NCBI GenBank assembly: GCA_003551455.1
Contig: PUMR01000073.1
Span: forward strand, 1-28,408
Length of the DNA: 28,408 nucleotides
Direction: 5' to 3'
Origin: Mollicutes bacterium
Lineage (GTDB): Bacteria > Bacillota_I > Bacilli_A > Izemoplasmatales > Izemoplasmataceae
Shown: in pieces, positions 18,307 through 25,736 of the stretch
Numbering within the stretch: position 1 is the first letter of the stretch
How the letters are laid out: each line of letters starts with the position of its first letter
Translations under genes and position numbers: made by a program
The notes under the pieces: generated by a model
Databases searched by the model: none
Seen by the model: the letters and a program-made list of their open reading frames with translations, nothing else
What the model was told of the DNA's origin: nothing

Positions 18307-19176
18307 TCAGTCTTCCCAGTAACGGTCCTTGTCGCCTTTGCTTTCCCGCATGTGCAGATGGCCCTTCTTGTTGTTGGCGACGGCGAGCATCTCCGCCGCG
18401 ATGGAGAGGGCGATCTCTTCGGGGGTGTCGCCGCCCGTGGCGAGACCGACGGGCGCATAGAAGTTCTTGAGATCGACACCGGTTCCGAACTTCCGCTTGA
18501 GGTTGTCGAGATAGTCGCGCCGCTTGGCCTTCGAACAGAGCATGCCCATGTAGGGTATGGTGAATCCTTTTTCGATGATCCGGTCGATGACGTCATAATC
18601 GTGTTTGTGGCTCGGGGTGCAGACGACCACGAAAGCGCCTTCCTTCAAACCCTCTTCATCGATGAAATCGACGAAGGGCTTTTCCACGGGTCTGTCGGCG
18701 AAAGGGTATGCGGCCAAGACCTCGGGACGGTCATCGATCACCACCAGATGGAAGTCGAGCGTCTTGAGGATCTTCCCGAGCGCCCGGGAGACATGGCCGG
18801 CGCCGAAAACATAGACGACACGCCTTGTGCCGGTGAACTCATAGAAGAGGGTCACCATGCCGCCGCATTTCATGGGGAGGCTCGTGTGGTCCTTTTCGGT
18901 CTTCTGCGGGCCGTCCTCCTGCAAGAGATAGCGGACGAGCCTGTTCTCGCGGTCTTTGACGAGTTCTTTGGCGGTATCGATGGCTTCGTGTTCCAAGGCG
19001 CCGCCGCCGACGGTGCCGTAGAGTTTTCCGTCTTCGCCGACGAAGAGTTTCTTGCCGACTTCGACGGGTCCTTCGCCTTTCTTCTCGACAGCGGTGACAA
19101 GGACACCGTCGAGTCCTTTCCTCTTGTAGGCGAGGACGGTATCATAGATTTCGTCCATGTTGGTCATCATTCCCAT
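18307..19176 (-). CDS. xdhC: XdhC-type molybdenum hydroxylase maturation factor
   Basis: The 289-residue product belongs to the XdhC/CoxI family. Members bind the molybdenum cofactor and help insert its sulfurated form into xanthine-dehydrogenase-type enzymes. The N-terminal XdhC domain has TVGGGALEHEA and the MKCGG motif. The C-terminal Rossmann-like domain has VYVFGAGHVSRAL, VIDDRPEVL and VGLATGGDTPEEIALSIAAEML. It lies 12 bases after the XdhD-type gene. Starts at 19176, 19170, 19167 and 19158 are all possible in frame and none has a clear ribosome site, so the exact start is uncertain. It probably serves both hydroxylases of the operon. Confidence 0.88.
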   Translation of the reverse strand: MGMMTNMDEIYDTVLAYKRKGLDGVLVTAVEKKGEGPVEVGKKLFVGEDGKLYGTVGGGALEHEAIDTAKELVKDRENRLVRYLLQEDGPQKTEKDHTSLPMKCGGMVTLFYEFTGTRRVVYVFGAGHVSRALGKILKTLDFHLVVIDDRPEVLAAYPFADRPVEKPFVDFIDEEGLKEGAFVVVCTPSHKHDYDVIDRIIEKGFTIPYMGMLCSKAKRRDYLDNLKRKFGTGVDLKNFYAPVGLATGGDTPEEIALSIAAEMLAVANNKKGHLHMRESKGDKDRYWED

Positions 19177-19188
19177 CTTGTGGTGTTT

Positions 19189-21507
19189 TCAGTCTTTTCC
19201 CTCACGGACGGCAAGGATCTTCTCCGGGGTGATCGGGAGGCTTTTGACCCGGACGCCCAAGGCGTTGTACACGGCGTTGGCGATGGCCGCGGGCGGGGTG
19301 TCGATACCGATCTCTCCGACCGATTTGGCGCCGTAGGGACCGCTTTCTTCGTGGCTCTCGGCGAATTCCGTCGTGAGGCGCCGGATGTCCTTCCCCGTGG
19401 GGATCTTGTAGTTCAAGAAATCGGCGGTGATGAGTTTGCCGTTGGCGGCGATTTTCACATCTTCCGTCATCGCCATGCCGAGGCCTTGGACGATGCCGCC
19501 TTCGACCTGGCCCTGGGCGAGTTTGGGGTTGATGGTCACCCCGCAATCGACGACGCTCACATAGTCCAGTACCTCGTATTCGCCCGTCTCCTTGTCGATC
19601 TCGATCTCGACGAAGCCGGCCATGAAGGGCGGGGGCGATTTGGTGCCGTAGTAGCTCTCGGTGACGGTGAGCTGCTTTTGGTCGTCGTTGTAGAAGAGGG
19701 TGTTGGAGAGGTCGGAGAGGGTCAGTTCCTCGCCGTCTTTCTTGTTCTTGAAGGAAGTGCCGCCGAACTCGATGTCGTCGATATCGACGCCGAGGGATCG
19801 GGCGGCCTCTTCGATGAGTCTCTTCTTCATGGCTTTCGCCGCTTTCCACACGGCATTCCCGCTGACATAGGTCGTGCTCGAGGCGTAGGCCCCGGCATCG
19901 AAGGGGGTGAGGTCGGTGTCGGAGGAGTAGACGACCACTTTCTCGACCGCGACACCGAGTTCTTCGGCGGCGATCTGGGCGAGGATGGTGTCGCTGCCCT
20001 GGCCGATGTCGGTGGCGCCGACGAGGAGGTTGTAGAAACCGTCGTCGTTCAGTTTGATGGTGGCGGCCCCCATGTCGATGTAGGGGATGCCGCTCCCTTG
20101 CATGGCGATAGCCATGCCGACGCTCCGCACCTTGTTTTTGCCGATTTCTTGGCGGGGGAACTTGTCCTTGTAGTCGATGAGTTCCATGCCGCGCTCGACA
20201 CAATGAGCGAGCTTGCAGCTTTCCATGGTCATGGCGGTGCCCTCGGTGCCTTCGCCCATGATCTCGAAGATGGGCGAGGTCTCGCCTTCGGCGATCATGT
20301 TCTTCTGCCGTAGTTCGACGGGGTCCATGCCGAGCTTTTCCGCGAGCATGTCGATGGCGCTCTCGAGAGCGTAGTTGCCCTGGATGGCGCCATAGCCGCG
20401 GTAGGCTCCCGAACTCACGCGGTTGGTATAGACGACATCGCCGTGGAAACGGACGGCGTCGACTTTGTTGTAGAGGGGGAGGACTTTGCTTCCCGTGACC
20501 ATGAAGACGGTGAGGGCGTGTTCTCCATAGGCGCCCGTGTCCGAGAGCCCGTAACAGTCGATCGCCGTGATGCGGCCGTCCTTGGTCGCGCCGAGACGCA
20601 TGTCGATCCGCATGGGATGCCGGGTGTAGGTCGCTTCGAAGACCTCTTTCCGCGTATAGGTGAGCCGCGAGGGCTTTTTGGTCCGCATGGTGACCATCGC
20701 GGCGAGCATCTCGCCGTGGATGGCCTGCTTCCCGCCGAAGCCGCCGCCCACGCGGGGCTTGATGACGCGAATCCTGTTCAGGGGAATCTCCAACGCCTGT
20801 GAGAGGATGCGGCGGACATGGAAAGGGGTCTGGGTCGCCGAATGGATGATGAGCCGGTCCTGATAGTCGATGCGGGCGTTCACCGTGTGCGGCTCCAAGG
20901 CCGTGTGGGCTTGCGCCTGGGTGTAGAAGGACGCTTCGACGGTGACTTCGCTTTCTCTGAGCCGCTTTTCGACATCGTCGACTTCCATGTGGTAGGCCGC
21001 GGCGACATTCTTCTCGGGGTCGAAACCGATGGGGAACATTTCGTGGATGCCCTCTTCGGCATGGATGACACTGGCGTGTCCCTTGGCTTTCTCGAAATCG
21101 AGCACGGGCTCTTTGACCTCGTAGTCCACCTCGATGAGCTTCAGGGCTTCTTCCGCCGTCTTTTCGTCATGGGCGGCGACGCAGGCGACTTCATCCCCGA
21201 CATAGCGGACGTGGTCGTCCAAGGCGAACTTGTCGTGGGGAGAGGGTTCGGGATAGCCCTGACCGGCCCGGGTGAAGGGGTTGCGGGGAAAGTCCTCGTG
21301 GGTGAGGACGATTTCCACGCCGGGGAGGTCTTCGGCTTTGCTTGTGTCGATCCGCTTGATGCGGGCGTAAGCGTGCGGGCTCCGGAGCACCTTGATGTGG
21401 AGCGCCTCTTTCGGGGCGAAATCGTCCGTGTAAGCCGCACGGCCCATCATGATGCCTTTTCCGTCTAGGGAACGGACCTTCTGGTTCACGATCTTCGTCT
21501 TTTTCAT
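19189..21507 (-). CDS. xdhD: XdhD-type molybdenum-binding subunit of hydroxylase 2
   Basis: The 772-residue product is a xanthine-dehydrogenase-type catalytic subunit. It resembles the molybdenum part of E. coli XdhD from memory: LRSPHAYARI, a shared PEPSP-D segment, FPIG-P-KN-AA, TQAQ-EPH, IHSATQTPFHVRR and the ending PITPEKIL. The segment VGGGFGGKQ has Gln261 where bovine xanthine oxidase has Glu802. AYRGYGA keeps the Arg. GAKSVGEIG supplies the base Glu732. E. coli XdhD carries an N-terminal ferredoxin-like part; here that part is a separate gene upstream. The ATG overlaps the [2Fe-2S] stop (ATGA at 21504). The substrate may be a purine or a partly degraded purine. Whether it carries labile selenium is not visible. 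Confidence 0.85.
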   Translation of the reverse strand: MKKTKIVNQKVRSLDGKGIMMGRAAYTDDFAPKEALHIKVLRSPHAYARIKRIDTSKAEDLPGVEIVLTHEDFPRNPFTRAGQGYPEPSPHDKFALDDHVRYVGDEVACVAAHDEKTAEEALKLIEVDYEVKEPVLDFEKAKGHASVIHAEEGIHEMFPIGFDPEKNVAAAYHMEVDDVEKRLRESEVTVEASFYTQAQAHTALEPHTVNARIDYQDRLIIHSATQTPFHVRRILSQALEIPLNRIRVIKPRVGGGFGGKQAIHGEMLAAMVTMRTKKPSRLTYTRKEVFEATYTRHPMRIDMRLGATKDGRITAIDCYGLSDTGAYGEHALTVFMVTGSKVLPLYNKVDAVRFHGDVVYTNRVSSGAYRGYGAIQGNYALESAIDMLAEKLGMDPVELRQKNMIAEGETSPIFEIMGEGTEGTAMTMESCKLAHCVERGMELIDYKDKFPRQEIGKNKVRSVGMAIAMQGSGIPYIDMGAATIKLNDDGFYNLLVGATDIGQGSDTILAQIAAEELGVAVEKVVVYSSDTDLTPFDAGAYASSTTYVSGNAVWKAAKAMKKRLIEEAARSLGVDIDDIEFGGTSFKNKKDGEELTLSDLSNTLFYNDDQKQLTVTESYYGTKSPPPFMAGFVEIEIDKETGEYEVLDYVSVVDCGVTINPKLAQGQVEGGIVQGLGMAMTEDVKIAANGKLITADFLNYKIPTGKDIRRLTTEFAESHEESGPYGAKSVGEIGIDTPPAAIANAVYNALGVRVKSLPITPEKILAVREGKD

Positions 21508-21956
21508 TTCGCATCACCCAGATAGCGTTTGACCGCCTTGATTTGTGCTTGATAACCGCTGCAGCGGCAAAGGTGGCCGACGAGATAGTGGCGGATGTTC
21601 TCTTCGGTGAAGGGCTGATCGCTCAATCGTAAAGCGTGGACGCTCAAAGCGATGCCGGGGTTGCAAAAGCCGCACTGGTCGGCACCTTCATCGCCGAAAT
21701 ACCCGGCGAGGCGTTCCGCTTCGTCGGCGATGCCTTCGACCGTGGTGATGCTCTTTCCGGCGACGCGGGCGGTGAGATAGGCGCAAGAAGCGACGGGCGC
21801 ATCGTCGACGAGAATCGTGCACACGCCGCAACTCGTGGTGTCGCAGCCCTTGCGGACGCTCGTGTAGTCGTAGCGTTTCAACGTGTCGGCGAGGAACTCG
21901 TCGGGGGCGATGTCGAAAATGCGTTTGCGGCCGTTGACAAAGGTCTCAATCTTCAA
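21504..21956 (-). CDS. [2Fe-2S] subunit of molybdenum hydroxylase 2
   Basis: The 150-residue small subunit has two [2Fe-2S] clusters: GCDTTSCGVCT plus a later Cys in the ferredoxin domain, and CGFCNPG plus CRCSGY in the helical domain. The start codon is TTG at 21956, supported by GGAGGTG seven bases upstream and by colinearity with the family (MKIETFVNG). The gene overlaps the FAD-subunit gene by 11 bases and the XdhD-type gene by four. In E. coli the equivalent domain is fused to XdhD and has, as I recall, lost its cluster cysteines. Here it is separate and intact. Confidence 0.9.
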   Translation of the reverse strand: MKIETFVNGRKRIFDIAPDEFLADTLKRYDYTSVRKGCDTTSCGVCTILVDDAPVASCAYLTARVAGKSITTVEGIADEAERLAGYFGDEGADQCGFCNPGIALSVHALRLSDQPFTEENIRHYLVGHLCRCSGYQAQIKAVKRYLGDAK

Positions 21957-22749
21957 GGCCGTTCACCTCCAATAGGCCCCGGCGGACATAGACTTCGGCA
22001 AGATGGGCCCGGTATTCACCGCTGGCGCGGTGGTTCGAGGAATATTTCATGGTCTCTTTGGCGATTCGTGCCGCTTGAGTGATCGTCTCTTTGTCGAGGG
22101 CCGCTGCCTTTGCCAGATGGTCCATGGCCTCCTCGGCCAAAGCGGCTACGGAAGGACGGCTGCCGATGGCGATGCGCGTACCTTCTTCCGTCTTCACGAT
22201 GGCGACATTGAGAATCGGGAAGTCGTGGGCCGTCTTCTTCACTTTCTTGAAGTAGCCTTGTGCTTCAATCTTATCGATGATGACCGCCTTCAAAATGTCA
22301 GTGACCTTCCCTTTCTCCTGCAGAAAGTCGGCGAGGGCGACCTGTCCGCGGCCATGGAAGTCGAGTCGCGCGTCCAAGGCCAAAAGCGGTGTGAGACAAT
22401 CGGAGAAGCCATAACGGCCGACGACGCTGCCGCCGATGGTGGCGACGTTCCTGAGTTGCAGACCCATGATGGCAGCGACGGCCCGGGGCAGGATGCCGTC
22501 GGCGAGTGTTTTGAGGTTGTCGCTCTCTTCAATTTGGGCGAGCGTCGTCGTGGCGCCGATGCGGATGGTGTCGGGGGTCTCGTCGATGGCATCGAGGCCG
22601 AGGTCGCACAAATCGATCGCGGTATCCGCTTCGCGGCGGGAGAGTTTGAGCCAGAGCCCCCCGCCAAGAATGGTGTTCGTCTTGTCTTTCTGCAAAGTCT
22701 CGTGGGCGTCCTCGATTGATTCCGCCCGATGGTAGTTCGCAAATTTCAC
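21946..22749 (-). CDS. ygfM: YgfM-type FAD subunit of molybdenum hydroxylase 2
   Basis: The 267-residue FAD subunit belongs to the divergent YgfM branch. The first FAD loop reads ILGGGLWLKL instead of AGGTDL. The second reads TIGGSVVGRYGFSD instead of IGGNI-ASPAGD, followed by LTPLLALDARLDF as in E. coli YgfM. I place the start at the GTG at 22749, not the ATG at 22755. The ribosome site AGAGGAG nearly abuts the ATG but sits seven bases from the GTG. The GTG also forms a GTGA overlap with the mocA-like stop, like other junctions in this operon. It leads the second hydroxylase trio, ordered FAD, FeS, Mo. Confidence 0.85.
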   Translation of the reverse strand: MKFANYHRAESIEDAHETLQKDKTNTILGGGLWLKLSRREADTAIDLCDLGLDAIDETPDTIRIGATTTLAQIEESDNLKTLADGILPRAVAAIMGLQLRNVATIGGSVVGRYGFSDCLTPLLALDARLDFHGRGQVALADFLQEKGKVTDILKAVIIDKIEAQGYFKKVKKTAHDFPILNVAIVKTEEGTRIAIGSRPSVAALAEEAMDHLAKAAALDKETITQAARIAKETMKYSSNHRASGEYRAHLAEVYVRRGLLEVNGLED

Positions 22750-23321
22750 GAGCATTCTCCTCTCTTTTCGAAGCGTTGCAGTCTCTCATGGTCGGCCAAG
22801 GTGTCGACATCGAGAAGGATCCCTTCATCGTCCGTCTCGATGTGTTCTACCGGATAGCGGTCGCGGAAAGTTTTCAGATTCGCCGTATCGGGCATCTGCA
22901 ACAAAGCATCCCGGAGCGTAGCGCGGAAAAAGACGGGATGTCCGCGTCTATGCCGGTAACAGGGGACGCGGACCGGGCCTTCTCCGGCGAGAAGGGCCGT
23001 ATACGTCCTCATGGCCACGGCGGGAATGTCGCCGGGGAGTATGAAAAAATCCCCCGTGGTGTTGCGGACACCGGCTTTCACGGAGGTGAACATCCCCTCG
23101 TCATAGCGCTCGTTTCTGACGACATCCACGAGAGGATCCTCCCGGAACAACGCCGCGATCTCGTCGTGGTAGCGGCCGGTCACGACCACGATGCGCCGCA
23201 CATGGGGACGCATACCCGCGACAGCGACCCCGATGAGGGGACGGCCCCGGAAGGGGAGCATCATCTTGTTGGTGCCCGCCCGCGCGGCGTGGCCGCCGGC
23301 GAGAACGATTCCCTCTGTCAT
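22746..23321 (-). CDS. mocA: MocA/YgfJ-like molybdopterin nucleotidyltransferase
   Basis: The 191-residue product is a GT-A fold nucleotidyltransferase of the MobA/MocA group, which attaches CMP (MocA) or GMP (MobA) to molybdopterin. Seen are IVLAGGHAARAGTNKMMLPFRGRPLI at the nucleotide-binding start (LAGG at 7-10), GDIPAV as the metal-binding loop, GHPVFF, and DVDTLADHERL near the end. Enzymes of the xanthine dehydrogenase family use the cytosine dinucleotide in many bacteria, so MocA fits. The E. coli counterpart in the parallel gene region is YgfJ. It is the first gene of the operon, with AAAGGAA seven bases before the ATG. Confidence 0.82.
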   Translation of the reverse strand: MTEGIVLAGGHAARAGTNKMMLPFRGRPLIGVAVAGMRPHVRRIVVVTGRYHDEIAALFREDPLVDVVRNERYDEGMFTSVKAGVRNTTGDFFILPGDIPAVAMRTYTALLAGEGPVRVPCYRHRRGHPVFFRATLRDALLQMPDTANLKTFRDRYPVEHIETDDEGILLDVDTLADHERLQRFEKRGECS

Positions 23322-23376
23322 GGCGCATTCCTTTCTTGTCCGGCCTGTGTGGCCAATTCTGTTTATCTAACTTAAT

Positions 23377-23405
23377 AGTATATCATATACAGGGCGTACT
23401 TTCCA
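23377..23405 (-). promoter_or_regulatory. Promoter candidate of the purine operon
   Basis: Read on the minus strand, TGGAAA (23405-23400) is followed after 17 bases by TATACT (23382-23377), which is preceded by TGA to form an extended -10. The region is an AT-rich pocket in GC-rich DNA. Transcription would start near 23370, giving a leader of about 50 bases, too short for a known purine riboswitch. Confidence 0.6.
23378..23390. promoter_or_regulatory. Palindrome over the operon -10 box, possible operator
   Basis: GTATATCATATAC is a perfect palindrome of six-base arms around one central base. It covers most of the extended -10 of the operon promoter. A repressor bound here would block RNA polymerase. 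AT-rich -10 regions can be palindromic by chance, so this is only a candidate. Confidence 0.35.
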
Positions 23406-23431
23406 TACCCATCACCCGGACAGCGGGCCAT

Positions 23432-23460
23432 GAAAACGTCCCCGGCTCTTCGGGGACGTG
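23432..23460 (-). terminator. Terminator of plsY
   Basis: The nine-base stems ACGTCCCCG (23436-23444) and CGGGGACGT (23451-23459) enclose a six-base loop. On the minus strand the stem is followed by GTTTTC, a short U-tract. It lies directly after the plsY stop and separates that gene from the purine operon promoter. Confidence 0.65.
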
Positions 23461-23467
23461 TACATGT

Positions 23468-24061
23468 TCAAGGGAGTTCTCTCTCTTCTTTTCCGCGTCT
23501 TATGAGGGTGCGGAAATCCCGTTTGTGTCTATAGAGGATGGGGACGAGAACGACCGTATAGGCGATGACAAAAGCCAATGGCACCTCCCGGATCAAGAGG
23601 ACGAGCGGCAGCGCCAGCATGCCGATGCCGCTCCCCGCACTCGCATCACGGATGACGAGACTGACGAGACCGACGATGCCGTAGATGATGAGGATCGTCA
23701 AAGGCGAGACGACGAGGAGGGTCCCCACGAGGGCCCCGAACCCCTTGCCGCCGGAGAATCTGAGGAAAGGGCTGAAATTGTGGCCGACGACGACCAAGAC
23801 GACGGCGAGGGCGCCGAGATGTTCATATGCGCCGAATTCGCGGGCGAGGATGACACTGAGGGCGCCTTTGCCGACATCGACGGCGAGCGTCGTCAGTCCC
23901 GCGATGAAACTCACGTTCAAGAACGTGTTCATCGCCCCGACGTTCCGGGTGCCGATTTTTCTGAGGTCGGTCTTTTTGAGGAGGCGGCCGAGCAGGAACC
24001 CCGTAGGGAAGGAACCCAAGAGAAAGGCCAAAACGAGCAGTAAGACATCGTTCAACATCAT
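23468..24061 (-). CDS. plsY: PlsY-type acyl-phosphate:glycerol-3-phosphate acyltransferase
   Basis: The 197-residue polytopic membrane protein would transfer an acyl chain from acyl-phosphate to glycerol-3-phosphate, the first step of phospholipid synthesis. The PlsY motifs are visible but slightly divergent: GSFPTGFLLGR, GTRNVGAMNT (usually GSGNIGATN), DVGKG, and GHNFSPFLRFSGGKGFGALVG (usually GH-FP-FKGGKGVAT). About six hydrophobic segments are seen, with a basic C-terminus. I take the ATG at 24061 over the GTG at 24067 because the ribosome site AAGGTG is better spaced. It is divergent from fakA, whose product helps make acyl-phosphate. The motif changes leave some doubt about full activity. 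Confidence 0.82.
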   Translation of the reverse strand: MMLNDVLLLVLAFLLGSFPTGFLLGRLLKKTDLRKIGTRNVGAMNTFLNVSFIAGLTTLAVDVGKGALSVILAREFGAYEHLGALAVVLVVVGHNFSPFLRFSGGKGFGALVGTLLVVSPLTILIIYGIVGLVSLVIRDASAGSGIGMLALPLVLLIREVPLAFVIAYTVVLVPILYRHKRDFRTLIRRGKEERELP

Positions 24062-24155
24062 CCACACACACCTTGATGGTTTTTATATACCGCCACAAAG
24101 AAGTGAAAATCGACCGTGAGGAAGGGAACACTTTCTTGGCGAAGGGGATTGATAC

Positions 24156-24195
24156 TGTTCATGGAGGCGGTTTTATGAGATAATACCCCTATAAT
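24156..24195 (+). promoter_or_regulatory. Promoter region of fakA, exact boxes uncertain
   Basis: Two overlapping -10 candidates lie here. One is GATAAT (24179-24184) with a TGA extension and a weak -35 TGTTCA (24156-24161, 17-base spacer). The other is a perfect TATAAT (24190-24195) without a recognisable -35. Either would give a short leader ending in the strong ribosome site GGGGAGG (24204-24210). Confidence 0.45.
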
Positions 24196-24218
24196 CCAAG
24201 GGCGGGGAGGAAGAGCAC

Positions 24219-25733
24219 ATGGTATTGAGACACCTTGACGGCGACACTTTCAAGCGGGCGCTCACCGAGACCGTGAAAGAACTGGAGCATAAACGCAAGA
24301 GTTTGAACCGCATCAACGTCTTTCCCGTTCCCGACGGCGACACCGGCAACAACATGCTCGCGACACTCGAGAGTGCCGTCGAGGCTGTAAGGTCGGCCGG
24401 ATCCTCCGACCTCTCGGAAATCGCCCTGCTGGCCTACCGGGGAGCACAAGAGGGCTCCACGGGCAATTCCGGGGCGATTTTCGCCCAGTACCTGAAGGGG
24501 ATGGCCCAATCCTTCCATGAAGCAAAGCGGGCCGATGCGGCGCTTTTGGAGAAAGCTCTGCGGGAAGGTTCCAAGCGGGCCTATGAAGCCGTTGACAATC
24601 CCAAGGAGGGCACGATCCTCACCATCGCCCGGGAAGCGGCCGACGCCGCGAAGAAGGCCGCGAGCAAGAACGGTCTCGAAACGACGCTCTTGTCGACCTA
24701 CCGCGAAGCGAAACGTTCTTTGGAGAGGACGGGGAGACTGCTCCCCGAACTGCGCGAGCGGAAAGTGATCGACGCCGGGGGTTGGGGGCTTCTGATCTTC
24801 TTCTCCGCTTTGCTCAAGGCCCTCGGTATCCCCAAAGCCGGCCGCGAGTTCGATTTCTCGCCCCGGCGGGACTATTTCGAGAACGAAGACGATTTTCTCT
24901 TCGAGAACCCCTTCGACATGGAGTTCGCGCTGAAGACGGACGAAAGCGACGTGCAACGGTTAAGGGATCTTTTGCACGATGCGGGAGATGAACTCATCAT
25001 CCAGCCCGACACCGACAAGACGCATGTCCACATCCACACGCACAACCCGCTGGCTGTCGTCGAGCGCTGCGCTCGCATCACCCCCGCCTTCGATATCGTC
25101 ATCCGCAACATGAAGAGTCAGCACGATATCATGAAAAGACGCACCAAACAACCCGAAGAGAATCTCAAGGACTATCTCACCATGGTCTTCGGCGAAAGCC
25201 CGGGATTTTTGGCGATGTTCGCCATGGCGGGGGCCGATACCGTCATCAGCGAGAGCCTCGCGGCGAAGAAGCACCGTCTGGTCGAGGAACACTGCGCGCA
25301 GGATGTGCTCGTCGTCGCGTCGCGCCCCGTCGACATCCCTTGTGACGAAGAACCGGTCGTCATCCAAGGCGAATGCCGTCTGCTGGCCTCGCTGGTCGCC
25401 GTCTATTCGACAAGCAAGCCCGGCGCCGACATCATCGAGGACACTTCCCGCCATCCCCGGGTCGCGAATATCGAAAAGCGCGAGAACGACTACATCGCCC
25501 GTGGTGCCGGCGGTGATTTGCGGGCGGATGACCTTTCCGCCATCTTCATCCGGACCATCGGGGAACTGTCGCCCGAAGACGGGGAAATGCTCACCGTGTA
25601 CTATGACGCCCCGTCTTCGCGGGAACGCTTGGAAACCATCGTCGGCAAGGTCCGCGAGGCCTTTCCCGCCCTGGAGAGTGTGGATTTCTACTACGGCGGA
25701 CAGGATGTCGCCTATATCCTCACCATCGAGTGA
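24219..25733 (+). CDS. fakA: FakA-type fatty acid kinase (DhaL/YloV family)
   Basis: The 504-residue product has an N-terminal DhaL-like ATP domain (about 1-200) with NVFPVPDGDTGNNM (Asp39, Asp41 as metal ligands), GSTGNSGAI, EGTILTIAREA and DAGGWGL. A middle domain follows with THVHIHTHNP, then a C-terminal domain. FakA phosphorylates a fatty acid held by a FakB protein, giving acyl-phosphate. Two FakB/DegV genes lie next door and plsY lies upstream, which supports this role. The position usually Cys in the middle-domain metal site (YCTEF) reads FDMEF here, so Asp replaces Cys. It is slightly shorter than typical (about 550). The ATG follows GGGGAGG by eight bases. It ends three bases from the convergent fakB stop. 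Confidence 0.85.
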   Translation: MVLRHLDGDTFKRALTETVKELEHKRKSLNRINVFPVPDGDTGNNMLATLESAVEAVRSAGSSDLSEIALLAYRGAQEGSTGNSGAIFAQYLKGMAQSFHEAKRADAALLEKALREGSKRAYEAVDNPKEGTILTIAREAADAAKKAASKNGLETTLLSTYREAKRSLERTGRLLPELRERKVIDAGGWGLLIFFSALLKALGIPKAGREFDFSPRRDYFENEDDFLFENPFDMEFALKTDESDVQRLRDLLHDAGDELIIQPDTDKTHVHIHTHNPLAVVERCARITPAFDIVIRNMKSQHDIMKRRTKQPEENLKDYLTMVFGESPGFLAMFAMAGADTVISESLAAKKHRLVEEHCAQDVLVVASRPVDIPCDEEPVVIQGECRLLASLVAVYSTSKPGADIIEDTSRHPRVANIEKRENDYIARGAGGDLRADDLSAIFIRTIGELSPEDGEMLTVYYDAPSSRERLETIVGKVREAFPALESVDFYYGGQDVAYILTIE

Positions 25734-25736
25734 GCC

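Noticed and set aside
18301..20313. Open frame of 670 codons on the plus strand over xdhC and the XdhD-type gene
   Set aside because: It is antisense to two clear genes. Repetitive acidic and Val-rich composition and lack of motifs mark it as a shadow frame. Similar frames over 13469-14653 and 15449-17047 were dropped for the same reason.
19189..21507. Selenocysteine codon in the XdhD-type hydroxylase
   Set aside because: No in-frame TGA is present. Selenium in this enzyme group is a labile ligand, which sequence alone cannot show.
23322..23375. Purine riboswitch in the operon leader
   Set aside because: The leader is only about 50 bases and contains just a four-base GGCC hairpin. No conserved purine or xanthine aptamer core is recognisable.
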